Shown piece by piece: positions 8,467 to 15,951 of a DNA stretch of 51,892 bases. Source of the stretch: Christensenellaceae bacterium (GTDB lineage Bacteria > Bacillota > Clostridia > Christensenellales > Aristaeellaceae); contig JAFLST010000018.1 of assembly GCA_022510815.1 (NCBI GenBank), forward strand, positions 1-51,892. Reading direction: 5' to 3'. Every line of letters starts with the position of its first letter. Position 1 is the first letter of the stretch. The notes under the pieces are model-generated. The model ran no database searches, was not told the DNA's origin, and saw only the letters and a program-made list of their open reading frames with translations. The translations under genes and the position numbers were made by a program.

Positions 8467-9093
8467 TCAGGCTTTGTATTTCTGGACGTCGATCACGCCG
8501 TTGATCATGTGGGGATTGTAATAGACGGCCTGCCCTTGGGGCGGGGCGGGGGAGGCTTCGTTCTCCTTGAATAGCAGTCCATAGAGCATGTTGCCCAGAT
8601 CGACGTCGCCCTGGGAGCGGATGACCGGGCTGATCTCGTCCATGTCGAAGCTGTCGACCAGCTTCAGGCTGGTAACCGGGCAGTCCGTCAGGCCAAAGCA
8701 GGGCTGCCGGAAGCACACCCCCTTGCGCAGCCTGCGCAGGATCATGCTGTACTGCTTGCCGGGGTTGGGCTCGTCGTCGTGCAGCCCCGTCATCTCGAAG
8801 TGGAACGCAATGCCGTAGCGGACGTTGCGCAGCGCCATGGCAAAACGCCGCATCCTCCCGGCGGACAGATTATCCGACTCCTCACGGCGCGGAACGTTCT
8901 GAAACTTGATCGCGTTGAACACGACGATCTGATCGATGACATACCGGATGGCAGGCTTCCAATAGACCGATTTCAGCATGCCTTCCAGCGCGCCGGGTGT
9001 CGGCACGTCATAACTGATGCGCTCCGTGCTGATCTCCGGTCTTGTAAAACAGGCGTAAGGGCCCTCGGCGATCACCTTGAAGCCGTATCCCAT
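8467..9093 (-). CDS. Solitary Cas5c (Cas5d)-like CRISPR-associated protein
   Basis: This 208-residue protein matches the type I-C Cas5 family along its length. It shows the N-terminal YACFTRPEISTERISYDVPT and LEGMLKSVYWKPAIRYVID, then IKFQNVPRRE. The middle has LRRLRKGVCFRQPCFG and the end has LGNMLYGLLF and MINGVIDV. In type I-C systems this protein cuts precursor crRNA and joins Cascade. The start at 9093 is set by GGAGG at 9101-9107. No cas7, cas8, cas3, cas1, cas2 or repeat array is present in the window. The GKH motif expected just before LRRLRKG reads GKQ here, so the nuclease histidine may be missing. It may have a role outside CRISPR; family membership is well supported, function is not. 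Confidence 0.82.
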   Translation of the reverse strand: MGYGFKVIAEGPYACFTRPEISTERISYDVPTPGALEGMLKSVYWKPAIRYVIDQIVVFNAIKFQNVPRREESDNLSAGRMRRFAMALRNVRYGIAFHFEMTGLHDDEPNPGKQYSMILRRLRKGVCFRQPCFGLTDCPVTSLKLVDSFDMDEISPVIRSQGDVDLGNMLYGLLFKENEASPAPPQGQAVYYNPHMINGVIDVQKYKA

Positions 9094-9169
9094 GGCTGGC
9101 GCCTCCTTGCGTGGGTCGTTCGGGGGTGTCGGTCGTGAATGCACGGCTGTGCGGAGCAAGCGTCGGTCA

Positions 9170-9196
9170 GAAAAAGAACGAGATTTATTCTTTTTC
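9170..9196. repeat. Perfect AT-rich inverted repeat in the cas5 leader
   Basis: GAAAAAGAA (9170-9178) and TTCTTTTTC (9188-9196) form 9-bp arms around a 9-nt loop, about 77 bp upstream of the cas5 start codon. It could be an operator or a leader hairpin; no downstream U-run makes it a typical terminator. Confidence 0.5.
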
Positions 9197-9277
9197 TTCA
9201 CGCCGCAGGTCCTTTCCTCTTTTTTTCGGCGCCATTTCAAGATAACAGCCGTTTTTTGCTGCAGCCCTTTTGACGAT

Positions 9278-9311
9278 GCCCCTTTACGAAAGGGGCCCGA
9301 TGTGCTATTCT
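9278..9311 (+). promoter_or_regulatory. Sigma-A promoter overlapped by a palindrome
   Basis: The -35 box TTTACG (9283-9288) and -10 box TATTCT (9306-9311) are 17 bp apart, with an extended -10 TG at 9303-9304. A perfect palindrome with 8-bp arms (GCCCCTTT at 9278-9285, AAAGGGGC at 9289-9296) covers the -35 box, as an operator would. It drives the NAGPA gene at 9343. Confidence 0.6.
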
Positions 9312-9342
9312 TGCACTATCGGGAACACAAGGAGGCTTGCTC

Positions 9343-10236
9343 ATGAAGACGCCCTTCAAACGGATCATCGCTGCCTGCGCGGCGCTGGCATGGGCCTGCG
9401 GCTTTTCCGCGCTGGCGGAGGAGCCGCTGCCGGACTATCCCTATTCCTTCTCCGGCTCTGTCGTCGCGTCCTATGAGTCGCCGACCCTGCGGTACACCGT
9501 CGAATCCTTTGATTATGAGGACGCGGCCTGCTATGTTGCCAAGCTGTGGATGGCTGACCCGGGCCGCCAGATCAGGAAGGGCACAGCCAACTGGGAGACT
9601 GACCTCGAGCTGCCCTCCGAGATGGCGGAGGACGTGCTCGGCGCGGCGCTGGTGATCAACGGCAGCGGCTACGTCAGCCCGCAATTTCCGTGGATTCCCG
9701 AGAACTACCCCGGCGTGAGCGAGGACTATCATTACACGCCCCTCGGCAGCCTGACCATCACCGACGGCGAGGTATTCCGCAACCTGCCGGGCGTCCCCTT
9801 CTATGGCCTGACGCTGCAGGCAGACGGCCTGCACATGCACGTTGCGGAGGACAATGAGGACGTTCTGGCCCAGAACCCCACCCAGACATGGTCGTTCTAC
9901 ATCGAGTGCCCGGTCATCCGGGATCACGCGTCCATCCTTGACCCGGACTGGCGCTTTACGAGCAGCCGCGCCATCCGAACCATCGTCGCCAAAATGGACG
10001 CAAACAACTACATCACCGTCACCGTCACGGGCAAGCCCCGGGGCCTGACCATGGCCCAGTGCGTGGCGATGCTGCAGACGCTCTTTGATCCCGAATGGGC
10101 CTACAATCTGGACGGCGGGCCCTCCTCAGCGCTGCTGGCGCGCGGCGCAGAGGAAACGGCGCTGACCATCCTCCACGGCAACAAAACCAAGGATACCGAC
10201 GTCATGGCGTTCATCGAACTGCCGGGCGGAGAATAA
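9343..10236 (+). CDS. Secreted phosphodiester glycosidase (NAGPA-domain) protein, third copy
   Basis: This is a 297-residue exported protein. The ATG at 9343 follows AAGGAGG (9329-9335) and opens a signal peptide ending near FSALAEE. The core includes AALVINGSGYVSPQ, GSLTITDGEV, SFYIECPVI, the strand NNYITVTVTGK, and the hallmark WAYNLDGGPSSALL near the C-terminus. It is of the same family as the genes at 1353 and 2300 but lies on its own promoter. A flavodoxin-family gene follows 24 bp later. Substrate unknown; probably a cell-surface sugar phosphodiester. Confidence 0.83.
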   Translation: MKTPFKRIIAACAALAWACGFSALAEEPLPDYPYSFSGSVVASYESPTLRYTVESFDYEDAACYVAKLWMADPGRQIRKGTANWETDLELPSEMAEDVLGAALVINGSGYVSPQFPWIPENYPGVSEDYHYTPLGSLTITDGEVFRNLPGVPFYGLTLQADGLHMHVAEDNEDVLAQNPTQTWSFYIECPVIRDHASILDPDWRFTSSRAIRTIVAKMDANNYITVTVTGKPRGLTMAQCVAMLQTLFDPEWAYNLDGGPSSALLARGAEETALTILHGNKTKDTDVMAFIELPGGE

Positions 10237-10260
10237 GCACAGATTAAAGGAGGTCATCCC

Positions 10261-10881
10261 ATGTCCAAGGTTCTTCTGCTCAACGGCAGCCCCCGGGCGA
10301 ATGGCTGCACCTATACCGCGCTGATGGAGATCGCGGGCGAACTGAACAAAGCCGGCATCGAGACCGAGCTGATCCATATCGGCCATAGCCCCGTCCGCGG
10401 CTGCATCGCCTGCGGCTACTGCTACACTCACCCGGAGTGCGCCATCGACGACGAGGTCAACGAGATCGCCCCGAAGCTCGCCGAATGCGCCGGTCTGGTC
10501 ATCGGTTCCCCGGTATACTACGCCTCGGCCAACAGCACCGCCACGGCCTTCCTCGACCGGCTGTTCTATTCCAAGCACACCGACATGACCATGAAGGTCG
10601 GTGCGGCGGTGGTCTCCTGCCGCCGGGGCGGAGCCAGCGCGACCTTTGACCAGCTCAACAAGTACTTCACCATCAGCGGCATGCCTGTGGTCTCCAGCCA
10701 GTACTGGAACAGCATTCACGGCAACACTGCCGCAGAGGCGAAGCAGGATCTGGAGGGCATGCAGGTCATGCGCACGCTGGGCCGCAACATGGCGTTCCTC
10801 ATCAAGTCCATCGAGCTGGGCCGGGAGCAGTTCGGCCTGCCGGAGAAGGAGCCTCGAGTCGGCACCAACTTCATCCGGTGA
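10261..10881 (+). CDS. Flavodoxin-family (NADPH-dependent FMN reductase-like) protein
   Basis: This 206-residue cytoplasmic flavoprotein has a flavodoxin fold. The phosphate-binding loop LLNGSPRANGCTYTAL lies at residues 5-20. A cysteine motif RGCIACGYC follows near residue 45, as in iron-sulfur flavoproteins and related reductases. IGSPVYYASAN is the second FMN contact and SCRRGGA the third. Members pass electrons from NAD(P)H to small acceptors; the acceptor here cannot be told. It shares an operon with the NAGPA gene 24 bp upstream and is ended by a strong terminator. Confidence 0.85.
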   Translation: MSKVLLLNGSPRANGCTYTALMEIAGELNKAGIETELIHIGHSPVRGCIACGYCYTHPECAIDDEVNEIAPKLAECAGLVIGSPVYYASANSTATAFLDRLFYSKHTDMTMKVGAAVVSCRRGGASATFDQLNKYFTISGMPVVSSQYWNSIHGNTAAEAKQDLEGMQVMRTLGRNMAFLIKSIELGREQFGLPEKEPRVGTNFIR

Positions 10882-10891
10882 GAAGCATAGG

Positions 10892-10924
10892 AAAACCGGC
10901 TGGCACAGACCAGCCGGTTTTTTT
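10892..10924 (+). terminator. Rho-independent terminator after the flavodoxin gene
   Basis: Stem 10893-10903 with 10910-10920 (11 bp, arms AAACCGGCTGG and CCAGCCGGTTT), 6-nt loop, then a run of seven T at 10918-10924. The run overlaps the end of the convergent gene at 10923. Confidence 0.92.
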
Positions 10925-11450
10925 ACGTCCTTCGCGTCACAGGAAAAAGCATGTTCAACTGATAGGGGCCCAGCGGCACCTCCGGCGAAAAGCGCTCGAT
11001 GGCCGCATACCCCGGCTCGCACGCGAAGGTTTCCGGCTCGATCAGCGACGCATGCCCGGATTCCGGCAGCCATTCGCCCCAGAACGCTCCGCACAGCCGC
11101 TCATAAGCCGCAAAACGCTCCGTTTCCGCGCCGCACCCGCCTTCAAACCGCGCGTAGGTCTGCGGCTTCAGGATCAGCTCCTCGGAGACGCCCGCCTGTG
11201 CGCCGCTTCTGTTCTCGCACGCGATATGATAGGAGAAGGTCTTTGCCTGCATATCGCAGCGATAGCAGAAAAGACCCACCGCTTCCTCGCACCCGCAGCG
11301 CTCCTTGAGCCGCGCGATCTCGCCGTTTTCCAGCGCCCGCCGCCAGAAGCCGAACTGCATGTCGAGGTTGTTCTCCCATGGCATCTCTATTCCCACAGCC
11401 AGATATCGCTTCTCCGGCAGGGTCACCAGTCCACGGAACGCGCCGTTCAC
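10923..11450 (-). CDS. GyrI-like / effector-binding domain protein
   Basis: This is a 175-residue cytoplasmic protein. It reads as a stand-alone small-molecule binding (GyrI-like, AraC effector-binding) domain: an opening strand, a Met-Pro-Trp turn (VGIEMPW), EEAVGLFCYRC, YHIACEN, and a closing MLFPV strand. Such domains bind cations or drugs, or act as small hydrolases. The start is a GTG at 11450 that overlaps the stop of the gene before it by 4 bases (GTGA), which implies translational coupling. Family call is moderate, based on fold-level pattern rather than a strict motif. Confidence 0.5.
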   Translation of the reverse strand: MNGAFRGLVTLPEKRYLAVGIEMPWENNLDMQFGFWRRALENGEIARLKERCGCEEAVGLFCYRCDMQAKTFSYHIACENRSGAQAGVSEELILKPQTYARFEGGCGAETERFAAYERLCGAFWGEWLPESGHASLIEPETFACEPGYAAIERFSPEVPLGPYQLNMLFPVTRRT

Positions 11451-11776
11451 AGCACCAGCTCCTTGAGTTTGTCGAGGAACGCCTCCTCGCCGAAGGTGTT
11501 GATCTTAAAGAACATCGCCTGACTGCCGCCGGAGGTGATCGCCGAGAGGTGCACCGGGCCGTCCCCGGCCTGAAAGAGCGTCACGTTCATGCTGACCCGG
11601 TTGTTGCCCAGCCAGCTATACCGCTCGAAGACGCGCACGCTGACCCGCGCGCTGCCCTCGATGAAGTCGCTTGCGTCCTCCAGCGACGCGGACAGGCTGC
11701 CATTCAAAACGCCTCGCTCAATCCGCTGCAGCACATCGTCAAACCTGCCGTGCAAAGCTTTTTCCAGCTTGGCCAT
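11447..11776 (-). CDS. DUF6054-like small protein
   Basis: This 109-residue protein opens MAKLEKALHGRFDDVLQRIE and closes SGGSQAMFFKINTFGEEAFL. The pattern matches the small conserved DUF6054 family of Clostridia, of unknown function. The second Met (11776) is taken as the start because the GGAGG site just upstream is then 7 nt away, against 1-2 nt for the Met at 11782. It is likely a soluble protein with a two-layer fold. It is translationally coupled to the GyrI-like gene downstream, so the two may act together, perhaps in sensing a small molecule. Confidence 0.65.
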   Translation of the reverse strand: MAKLEKALHGRFDDVLQRIERGVLNGSLSASLEDASDFIEGSARVSVRVFERYSWLGNNRVSMNVTLFQAGDGPVHLSAITSGGSQAMFFKINTFGEEAFLDKLKELVL

Positions 11777-11798
11777 GACCATCCCTCCTTACGGGGAT

Positions 11799-11807
11799 AT
11801 CATAGCA
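11799..11807 (-). promoter_or_regulatory. Extended -10 promoter for the DUF6054/GyrI-like pair
   Basis: On the minus strand TGC-TATGAT forms an extended -10 element about 22 bp before the start codon at 11776. No clear -35 box is visible 17 bp further upstream. Confidence 0.45.
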
Positions 11808-11904
11808 TACCGGGCATCCCCGCGCCATCGGAACCCGCCCAATCAGGCGTTTGAGCGGCTCAATTCCGCTTTTGGCAGGCTGAAACCGCACGCGCCGCGG
11901 CTGG

Positions 11905-13131
11905 TCACTCTTCCCTCCAGATGTAGGTTCTTCGCCGCCCCGCCGCGTCCACCGTCGACACGCAAGCATCGCCCCGGCCATCCGGCAGGATGCAGAACAT
12001 CGGCAGCTCCGGCTGACGGACGCTCCGGCCAAAGGAGAACTCCACATGAATGCCCTGCGGGGTCAGCCGCCCGGCGCTCCAGCTCTCCAGCACGTCCATG
12101 GCGCGCTCCACCTTCGGGAAGGCCGGATGCGTGGCCTGAAAGTCCGTCAGCAGCATGAAGCCGGTCAGCGGGTCATAATTTCCCTCGAGGAGCGTTTCGT
12201 CCTGCTCGCAGGGGCAGATCACGGTCATATCCTCGGTGTTCAGGCGGCTCCGGGTGACCATCAGCGCCTCGGGGCTGATATCCACGCCCAGCACCCGGCA
12301 CCCCAGCGCCTGTGCCGCCGCCAGCGTTGTTCCGCTGCCGCAGCACAGATCACACACCATATCCCCCGGCTCCACCAGCGGCCTGAGCAGCCTGTCCAGC
12401 AGCCGCAGGGGCTTCTGTGTCGTGTAGCCGGTGCGCTCCGGGTCCTTCTGCTGCAGGTGACTAATGTCCGTCCACACGTCGCCGGGATAGACAGGCTCGT
12501 CGTCGTAGTAGCGGTATTCCTTGCCGGCTGACATGATCGACCGATAGGCGCGGCCCTCCTCGTCCACGGCGCGGCGCATGTGGTTCCGACGGTTCTCCGC
12601 GCGGTCCAGCGGCACCTTGCGCAGGTCAAAGCGATACTTCTTCGTCCGCCCGTAGAGCAGGATGACGTCATGCTTGCGGCTGAAATACCGTCTCGCCCGA
12701 CCGCCGCTCTCATAGGCCCAGATCACCTCGTTGAGGAACATCTCCTCGCCGAAGATCTCGTCGCACAGCACCCGGGCATAGGCCGAGACACGCCAGTCGA
12801 GGTGCAGGCAGAACACGCCCGTGTCCTTGAGCAGCCGGTGCGCCTGCCGGATGAGCGCCTCAAGCATGGTCAGGTAGTCCTGCCGGGACTCAAACCGGTC
12901 GTCGTAGGCCGGGTATTCCGGCGCGGGACGGCCCGTTCTCCAGCCCGGCGCGCCAAACCTGCGCCTGCGGACAAAGCGCTCGCCCGTCATGAACGGCGGG
13001 TCGATGTACACGCACTGAACCTGCCCGTCATAGGCCCGCAGCTCCGGCGCGTCCGCCGCAGCGTCCAGACACATCAGGAGGCTCCGTCCCCTGCCGGACG
13101 TCTCCCGGAGGATGTTCACCTGCTCAAACAC
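11905..13131 (-). CDS. Site-specific DNA methyltransferase, beta class (orphan)
   Basis: This is a 408-residue N6-adenine or N4-cytosine methyltransferase. Motif IV VYIDPPF (near residue 45) precedes motif I VCDLCCGSGTTLAAA (near residue 265), the order of the beta class seen in type III Mod and similar enzymes. TTQKPLRLLDRLL lies just before motif I. Motif IV has DPPF rather than DPPY. The GTG at 13131 is preferred over a GTG at 13140 because AAGGAG (13146-13141) would directly abut the latter. No restriction endonuclease or specificity subunit is adjacent, so it is an orphan enzyme. Its target sequence cannot be inferred. Confidence 0.88.
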   Translation of the reverse strand: MFEQVNILRETSGRGRSLLMCLDAAADAPELRAYDGQVQCVYIDPPFMTGERFVRRRRFGAPGWRTGRPAPEYPAYDDRFESRQDYLTMLEALIRQAHRLLKDTGVFCLHLDWRVSAYARVLCDEIFGEEMFLNEVIWAYESGGRARRYFSRKHDVILLYGRTKKYRFDLRKVPLDRAENRRNHMRRAVDEEGRAYRSIMSAGKEYRYYDDEPVYPGDVWTDISHLQQKDPERTGYTTQKPLRLLDRLLRPLVEPGDMVCDLCCGSGTTLAAAQALGCRVLGVDISPEALMVTRSRLNTEDMTVICPCEQDETLLEGNYDPLTGFMLLTDFQATHPAFPKVERAMDVLESWSAGRLTPQGIHVEFSFGRSVRQPELPMFCILPDGRGDACVSTVDAAGRRRTYIWREE

Positions 13132-13146
13132 GCCCCGCACCTCCTT

Positions 13147-13635
13147 TTATCCAAATCGCCGCTGCAGTGCCCGCAGCTCGTCCTGCTCCTCCGTCAGCCG
13201 CCGCAGGAAGGCCTGCTGGGTTTCATCCTCCATGAGGGCCTGTCCTGCCTGCCGCACCGCCTCGACGAACGCGTCCGACAGCCCGCGCACTCCCTGCGCC
13301 GCCAGCGGACAGACTGCTCTCGCCCGCGCGTCCATGGCGACCTTCACGCCCTCCGCCCGCAGCACCGGCAGCAGCGGAAACAGCCTGCACGAGAGCGGTC
13401 TTTCGCCCCGGTCGCAGCTCCCCGCGCACACCACCAGCGGACCTGTCGCCGTCTCCAGCAGCTCATAGCCCGGCTTGCCCTGATAGTATGCCTCCTCGCC
13501 CGGAAAAAGCAGCATGCCCGTCCGTTCTCCCGGCAGCGAACGGCAGCACGCGCCGCCGCAAATCTGCCCGCAATCCACGCGAAGGGGCGTCACATCCCGC
13601 AGGATCTCGCGGGCCTGGCCGAGGGAATCGCTCAT
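13147..13635 (-). CDS. Cysteine-cluster protein (YkgJ/UPF0153-like)
   Basis: This 162-residue cytoplasmic protein carries a cysteine cluster near the N-terminus (CGQICGGACC) and further cysteines at CAGSC, LSCRLFP and AVCPL. The spacing resembles the zinc/iron-binding YkgJ family, whose function is unknown. The C-terminal 50 residues are helical and rich in Q and E. The stop overlaps the ribosome binding site of the downstream methyltransferase, so the two are probably one transcript. The start ATG at 13635 has only a weak ribosome binding site. Confidence 0.55.
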   Translation of the reverse strand: MSDSLGQAREILRDVTPLRVDCGQICGGACCRSLPGERTGMLLFPGEEAYYQGKPGYELLETATGPLVVCAGSCDRGERPLSCRLFPLLPVLRAEGVKVAMDARARAVCPLAAQGVRGLSDAFVEAVRQAGQALMEDETQQAFLRRLTEEQDELRALQRRFG

Positions 13636-13673
13636 TCGCTGTCACATCCTGTCGAAAAATCGCTCTTCTTCCA

Positions 13674-13685
13674 TCATTATATAAT
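13674..13685. promoter_or_regulatory. Palindromic TATAAT promoter element
   Basis: CATTATATAATG reads the same on both strands and gives a -10 box to each. It lies between the minus-strand Cys-cluster gene and the plus-strand RNA element at 13735. No good -35 box is visible on either side, so this is a candidate only. Confidence 0.35.
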
Positions 13686-13734
13686 GAAAAGCCTGAAAAG
13701 AAAAGGCCTTGCGGGCCATAGCGCGCCAAAAAAC

Positions 13735-13858
13735 TCATGGGAGGCGTCGGAGCGTCCGCGGGCCCTTCGACTTTCGTACAAAAAACGGACCATATGCGCG
13801 ACTGTTTTGAATGATTCGCTAAAATCTCCCTGCAGGCATGGGCAGGCTGGCGTCGGAC
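13735..13858 (+). ncRNA. Candidate structured RNA, copy A
   Basis: This non-coding segment is homologous to 19772-19899. A 27-nt block (13739-13765) matches copy B at 23 positions, and a 31-nt block (13828-13858) matches at 24, with a similar spacing (62 versus 66 nt). The first block folds as a hairpin: stem 13746-13754 with 13763-13771, with one C-C mismatch, and an 8-nt loop TCCGCGGG. The loop sequence TCCG can pair with CGGA at 13854-13857, giving a possible pseudoknot. It lies upstream of the GH31 gene, which has its own promoter downstream. The class was not recognised; the strand is inferred from the neighbours. Confidence 0.55.
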
Positions 13859-13907
13859 TGACCATGACTGAATCACCCGTAAAAGTGGCAAAGCCGCTTT
13901 TGCGACA

Positions 13908-13936
13908 TTGCGGAGACCTCCCGCTTGTGGTACAAT
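13908..13936 (+). promoter_or_regulatory. Sigma-A promoter with extended -10 for the GH31 operon
   Basis: The -35 box TTGCGG (13908-13913) and -10 box TACAAT (13931-13936) are 17 bp apart, with an extended TG at 13928-13929. The start codon is at 13969. Confidence 0.7.
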
Positions 13937-13968
13937 ACTGGAAACCACCCATGCAGGAGGAAACGCTC

Positions 13969-15951
13969 ATGAGCAAGCTGACCGCCACCGACCGCGGCAT
14001 CCTGTTTCAGATGCGCGACGAGACCGTGCTGATCGAGCCCTACGGCGAGAACGTCATCCGCGTCCGCGCGTCACGCAACGCCCGCCTCTCCGACGAGCGC
14101 TGGACCCTCGAGCCCCCGCGGCCCGATCAGGCGGCGATCACCTGCGACGGAGAGCGCGCCGCCATGCATAATGGCCTCATCTCCTGCGAGGTGTACAAGG
14201 TCTGGGGCGGCTGGCAGATGCGCGTGCTGCGCAAGGGCGTCGAGATTCTCCGCACCCGCGAGGAAGGCGACCCCATCCGCAAATATCAGCACACCGAGGG
14301 CAATCACTACCGCGTCCGGGCGCTGTTCGAGGCCCGGGAAGGCGAGCGCTTATACGGCCTCGGCCAGGAACAGCAGCCCTTCTTTAACCGCAAGGGATGC
14401 TCCTGCGAGCTGATTCACTACAACACCAAGTCCGCCATGCCCGTGGTCTATTCATCGCTGGGCTACGGCTTCCTGTGGAACAACCCCGCGCCGGGGCTGG
14501 CGGAGTTCACCAACAACCACACCCTCTGGCAGTGCGACAGCGCCTATCAGGCGGACTACCTGATCTATGCGGGTGAAACGCCCGCCGACGTGATGCGCCT
14601 CTACGCCCAGCTCACCGGCTTCTCACCGGAGATGCCCGACTGGGCCGCGGGCTTCTGGCAGTGCAAGCTGCGCTACGAGAGTCAGGACGACCTGCTGGCG
14701 GTGGCGAGGGAGTATCACCGCCGGGGCGTGCCGGTGGACGCGATCGTCATCGACTACTTCCACTGGACGGAGCAGGGCAACTGGGAGTTCGACCCCGAGC
14801 TGTGGCCCGACCCCAAGGCCATGTGCGATGAGCTCTACGCCATGGGCATCCGCCCGGTGGTGTCCATCTGGCCCACCATCAACCCCGCCAGCCATAACTG
14901 GAACGCCATGAATGACGAGAACATGCTCGTCCGCACCGAGAACGGTCAGTACGGCGCGTTCGAGTTCTACGGGCAGCAGACCTTCATCGACCCGACCAAC
15001 CCGCGTACCCGCGAGTATGTCTGGGAGCAGGTGAAGAAAACCTACTACAGCTACGGCATCCGCACCTTCTGGCTGGATGAAGCGGAGCCGGAGGTACACC
15101 CGCAGCAGTTCCAGAACCTGCGCTTTCACATCGGCAACGGCGCGCAGACCGCGCTGCTCTATCCCTACTACTACGCCAAGGCCTTCCATGACGGCCTGAA
15201 AGCGGAGGGCGAGCAGGACGTCGTTTCCCTGACCCGCTGCAGCTATCCCGGCAGCCAGAAGTTCGGCGCGGTGGTCTGGAACGGCGACATCCCCTCCACA
15301 TGGCAGGCGCTCAGGGAGAGCGTCGTCTCGGGTCTGTCCATGGCCATGTGCGGCATCCCGTGGTGGAACAGCGACATCGGCGGCTTCCTGTTCGGCGATG
15401 TCGAGAGCGATGATTTCCGCGAGCTGATCGTCCGCTGGTTCCAGTTCGGGCTGTTCTGCCCGGTAATGCGCCTCCACGGCTCCCGCCAGCGCACCAAGGA
15501 TCAGGTTGACCGCCATCCCGGCGTGAAGGAGCGCTCCGGCGGCGACAACGAGCTGTGGTCCTTCGGTGAGCGCAACTGGCCCATCCTGCGGGATCTGGTG
15601 CACCTGCGGGCCCGGCTCAAGCCCTATATCCTCGCCTGCGCCAAGCGGACCGCCGCCACGGGCGAACCGATCATGCGCCCGATGTTCTTCGACTTCCCCG
15701 CCGATGACCGCAGCTATGACCTCGCCGATCAGTACATGTTCGGCCCGGACATACTCTTCGCGCCCATCATGGCCCCGGGCCAGACCGACCGCGAGGTCTA
15801 CCTGCCTGAAGGCCGCTGGATCAGCGTGAACGGCGGCGCGGCCGTCACAGGCGGACAGACCGTCACCTGCCATGCGGAGATCGGCGAGTTTATCGCCTTT
15901 GTCCGCGAGGGCGCTGCGGTGCTCGAGGCGTTCCACGGAGGCGACGCATGA
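13969..15951 (+). CDS. Glycoside hydrolase family 31 (alpha-glucosidase/alpha-xylosidase type)
   Basis: This 660-residue retaining glycosidase has an N-terminal beta-sandwich (YGLGQEQQPFFNRKG), a TIM barrel, and a C-terminal beta domain. The nucleophile Asp370 lies in FWLDEAEPE and the acid/base Asp440 in VWNGDIPSTW, both GH31 signatures. GIPWWNSDIGGF and RLHGSR line the active site. There is no signal peptide, so it acts on imported oligosaccharides. The ATG at 13969 has AGGAGG at 13955-13960. It overlaps the next gene by 4 bases (ATGA). Alpha-glucosidase and alpha-xylosidase activity cannot be told apart by eye. Confidence 0.9.
   Translation: MSKLTATDRGILFQMRDETVLIEPYGENVIRVRASRNARLSDERWTLEPPRPDQAAITCDGERAAMHNGLISCEVYKVWGGWQMRVLRKGVEILRTREEGDPIRKYQHTEGNHYRVRALFEAREGERLYGLGQEQQPFFNRKGCSCELIHYNTKSAMPVVYSSLGYGFLWNNPAPGLAEFTNNHTLWQCDSAYQADYLIYAGETPADVMRLYAQLTGFSPEMPDWAAGFWQCKLRYESQDDLLAVAREYHRRGVPVDAIVIDYFHWTEQGNWEFDPELWPDPKAMCDELYAMGIRPVVSIWPTINPASHNWNAMNDENMLVRTENGQYGAFEFYGQQTFIDPTNPRTREYVWEQVKKTYYSYGIRTFWLDEAEPEVHPQQFQNLRFHIGNGAQTALLYPYYYAKAFHDGLKAEGEQDVVSLTRCSYPGSQKFGAVVWNGDIPSTWQALRESVVSGLSMAMCGIPWWNSDIGGFLFGDVESDDFRELIVRWFQFGLFCPVMRLHGSRQRTKDQVDRHPGVKERSGGDNELWSFGERNWPILRDLVHLRARLKPYILACAKRTAATGEPIMRPMFFDFPADDRSYDLADQYMFGPDILFAPIMAPGQTDREVYLPEGRWISVNGGAAVTGGQTVTCHAEIGEFIAFVREGAAVLEAFHGGDA

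Noticed and set aside
8000-10000. Hidden CRISPR array or further cas genes beside cas5
   Set aside because: Both strands were read for repeats of 25-40 bp with spacers and for Cas7, Cas8, Cas3, Cas1 and Cas2 motifs; none was seen.
12580-13968. N-terminal extension of the GH31 frame
   Set aside because: The extended frame covers the opposite-strand methyltransferase and the RNA element. The ATG at 13969 has AGGAGG and a promoter right before it.
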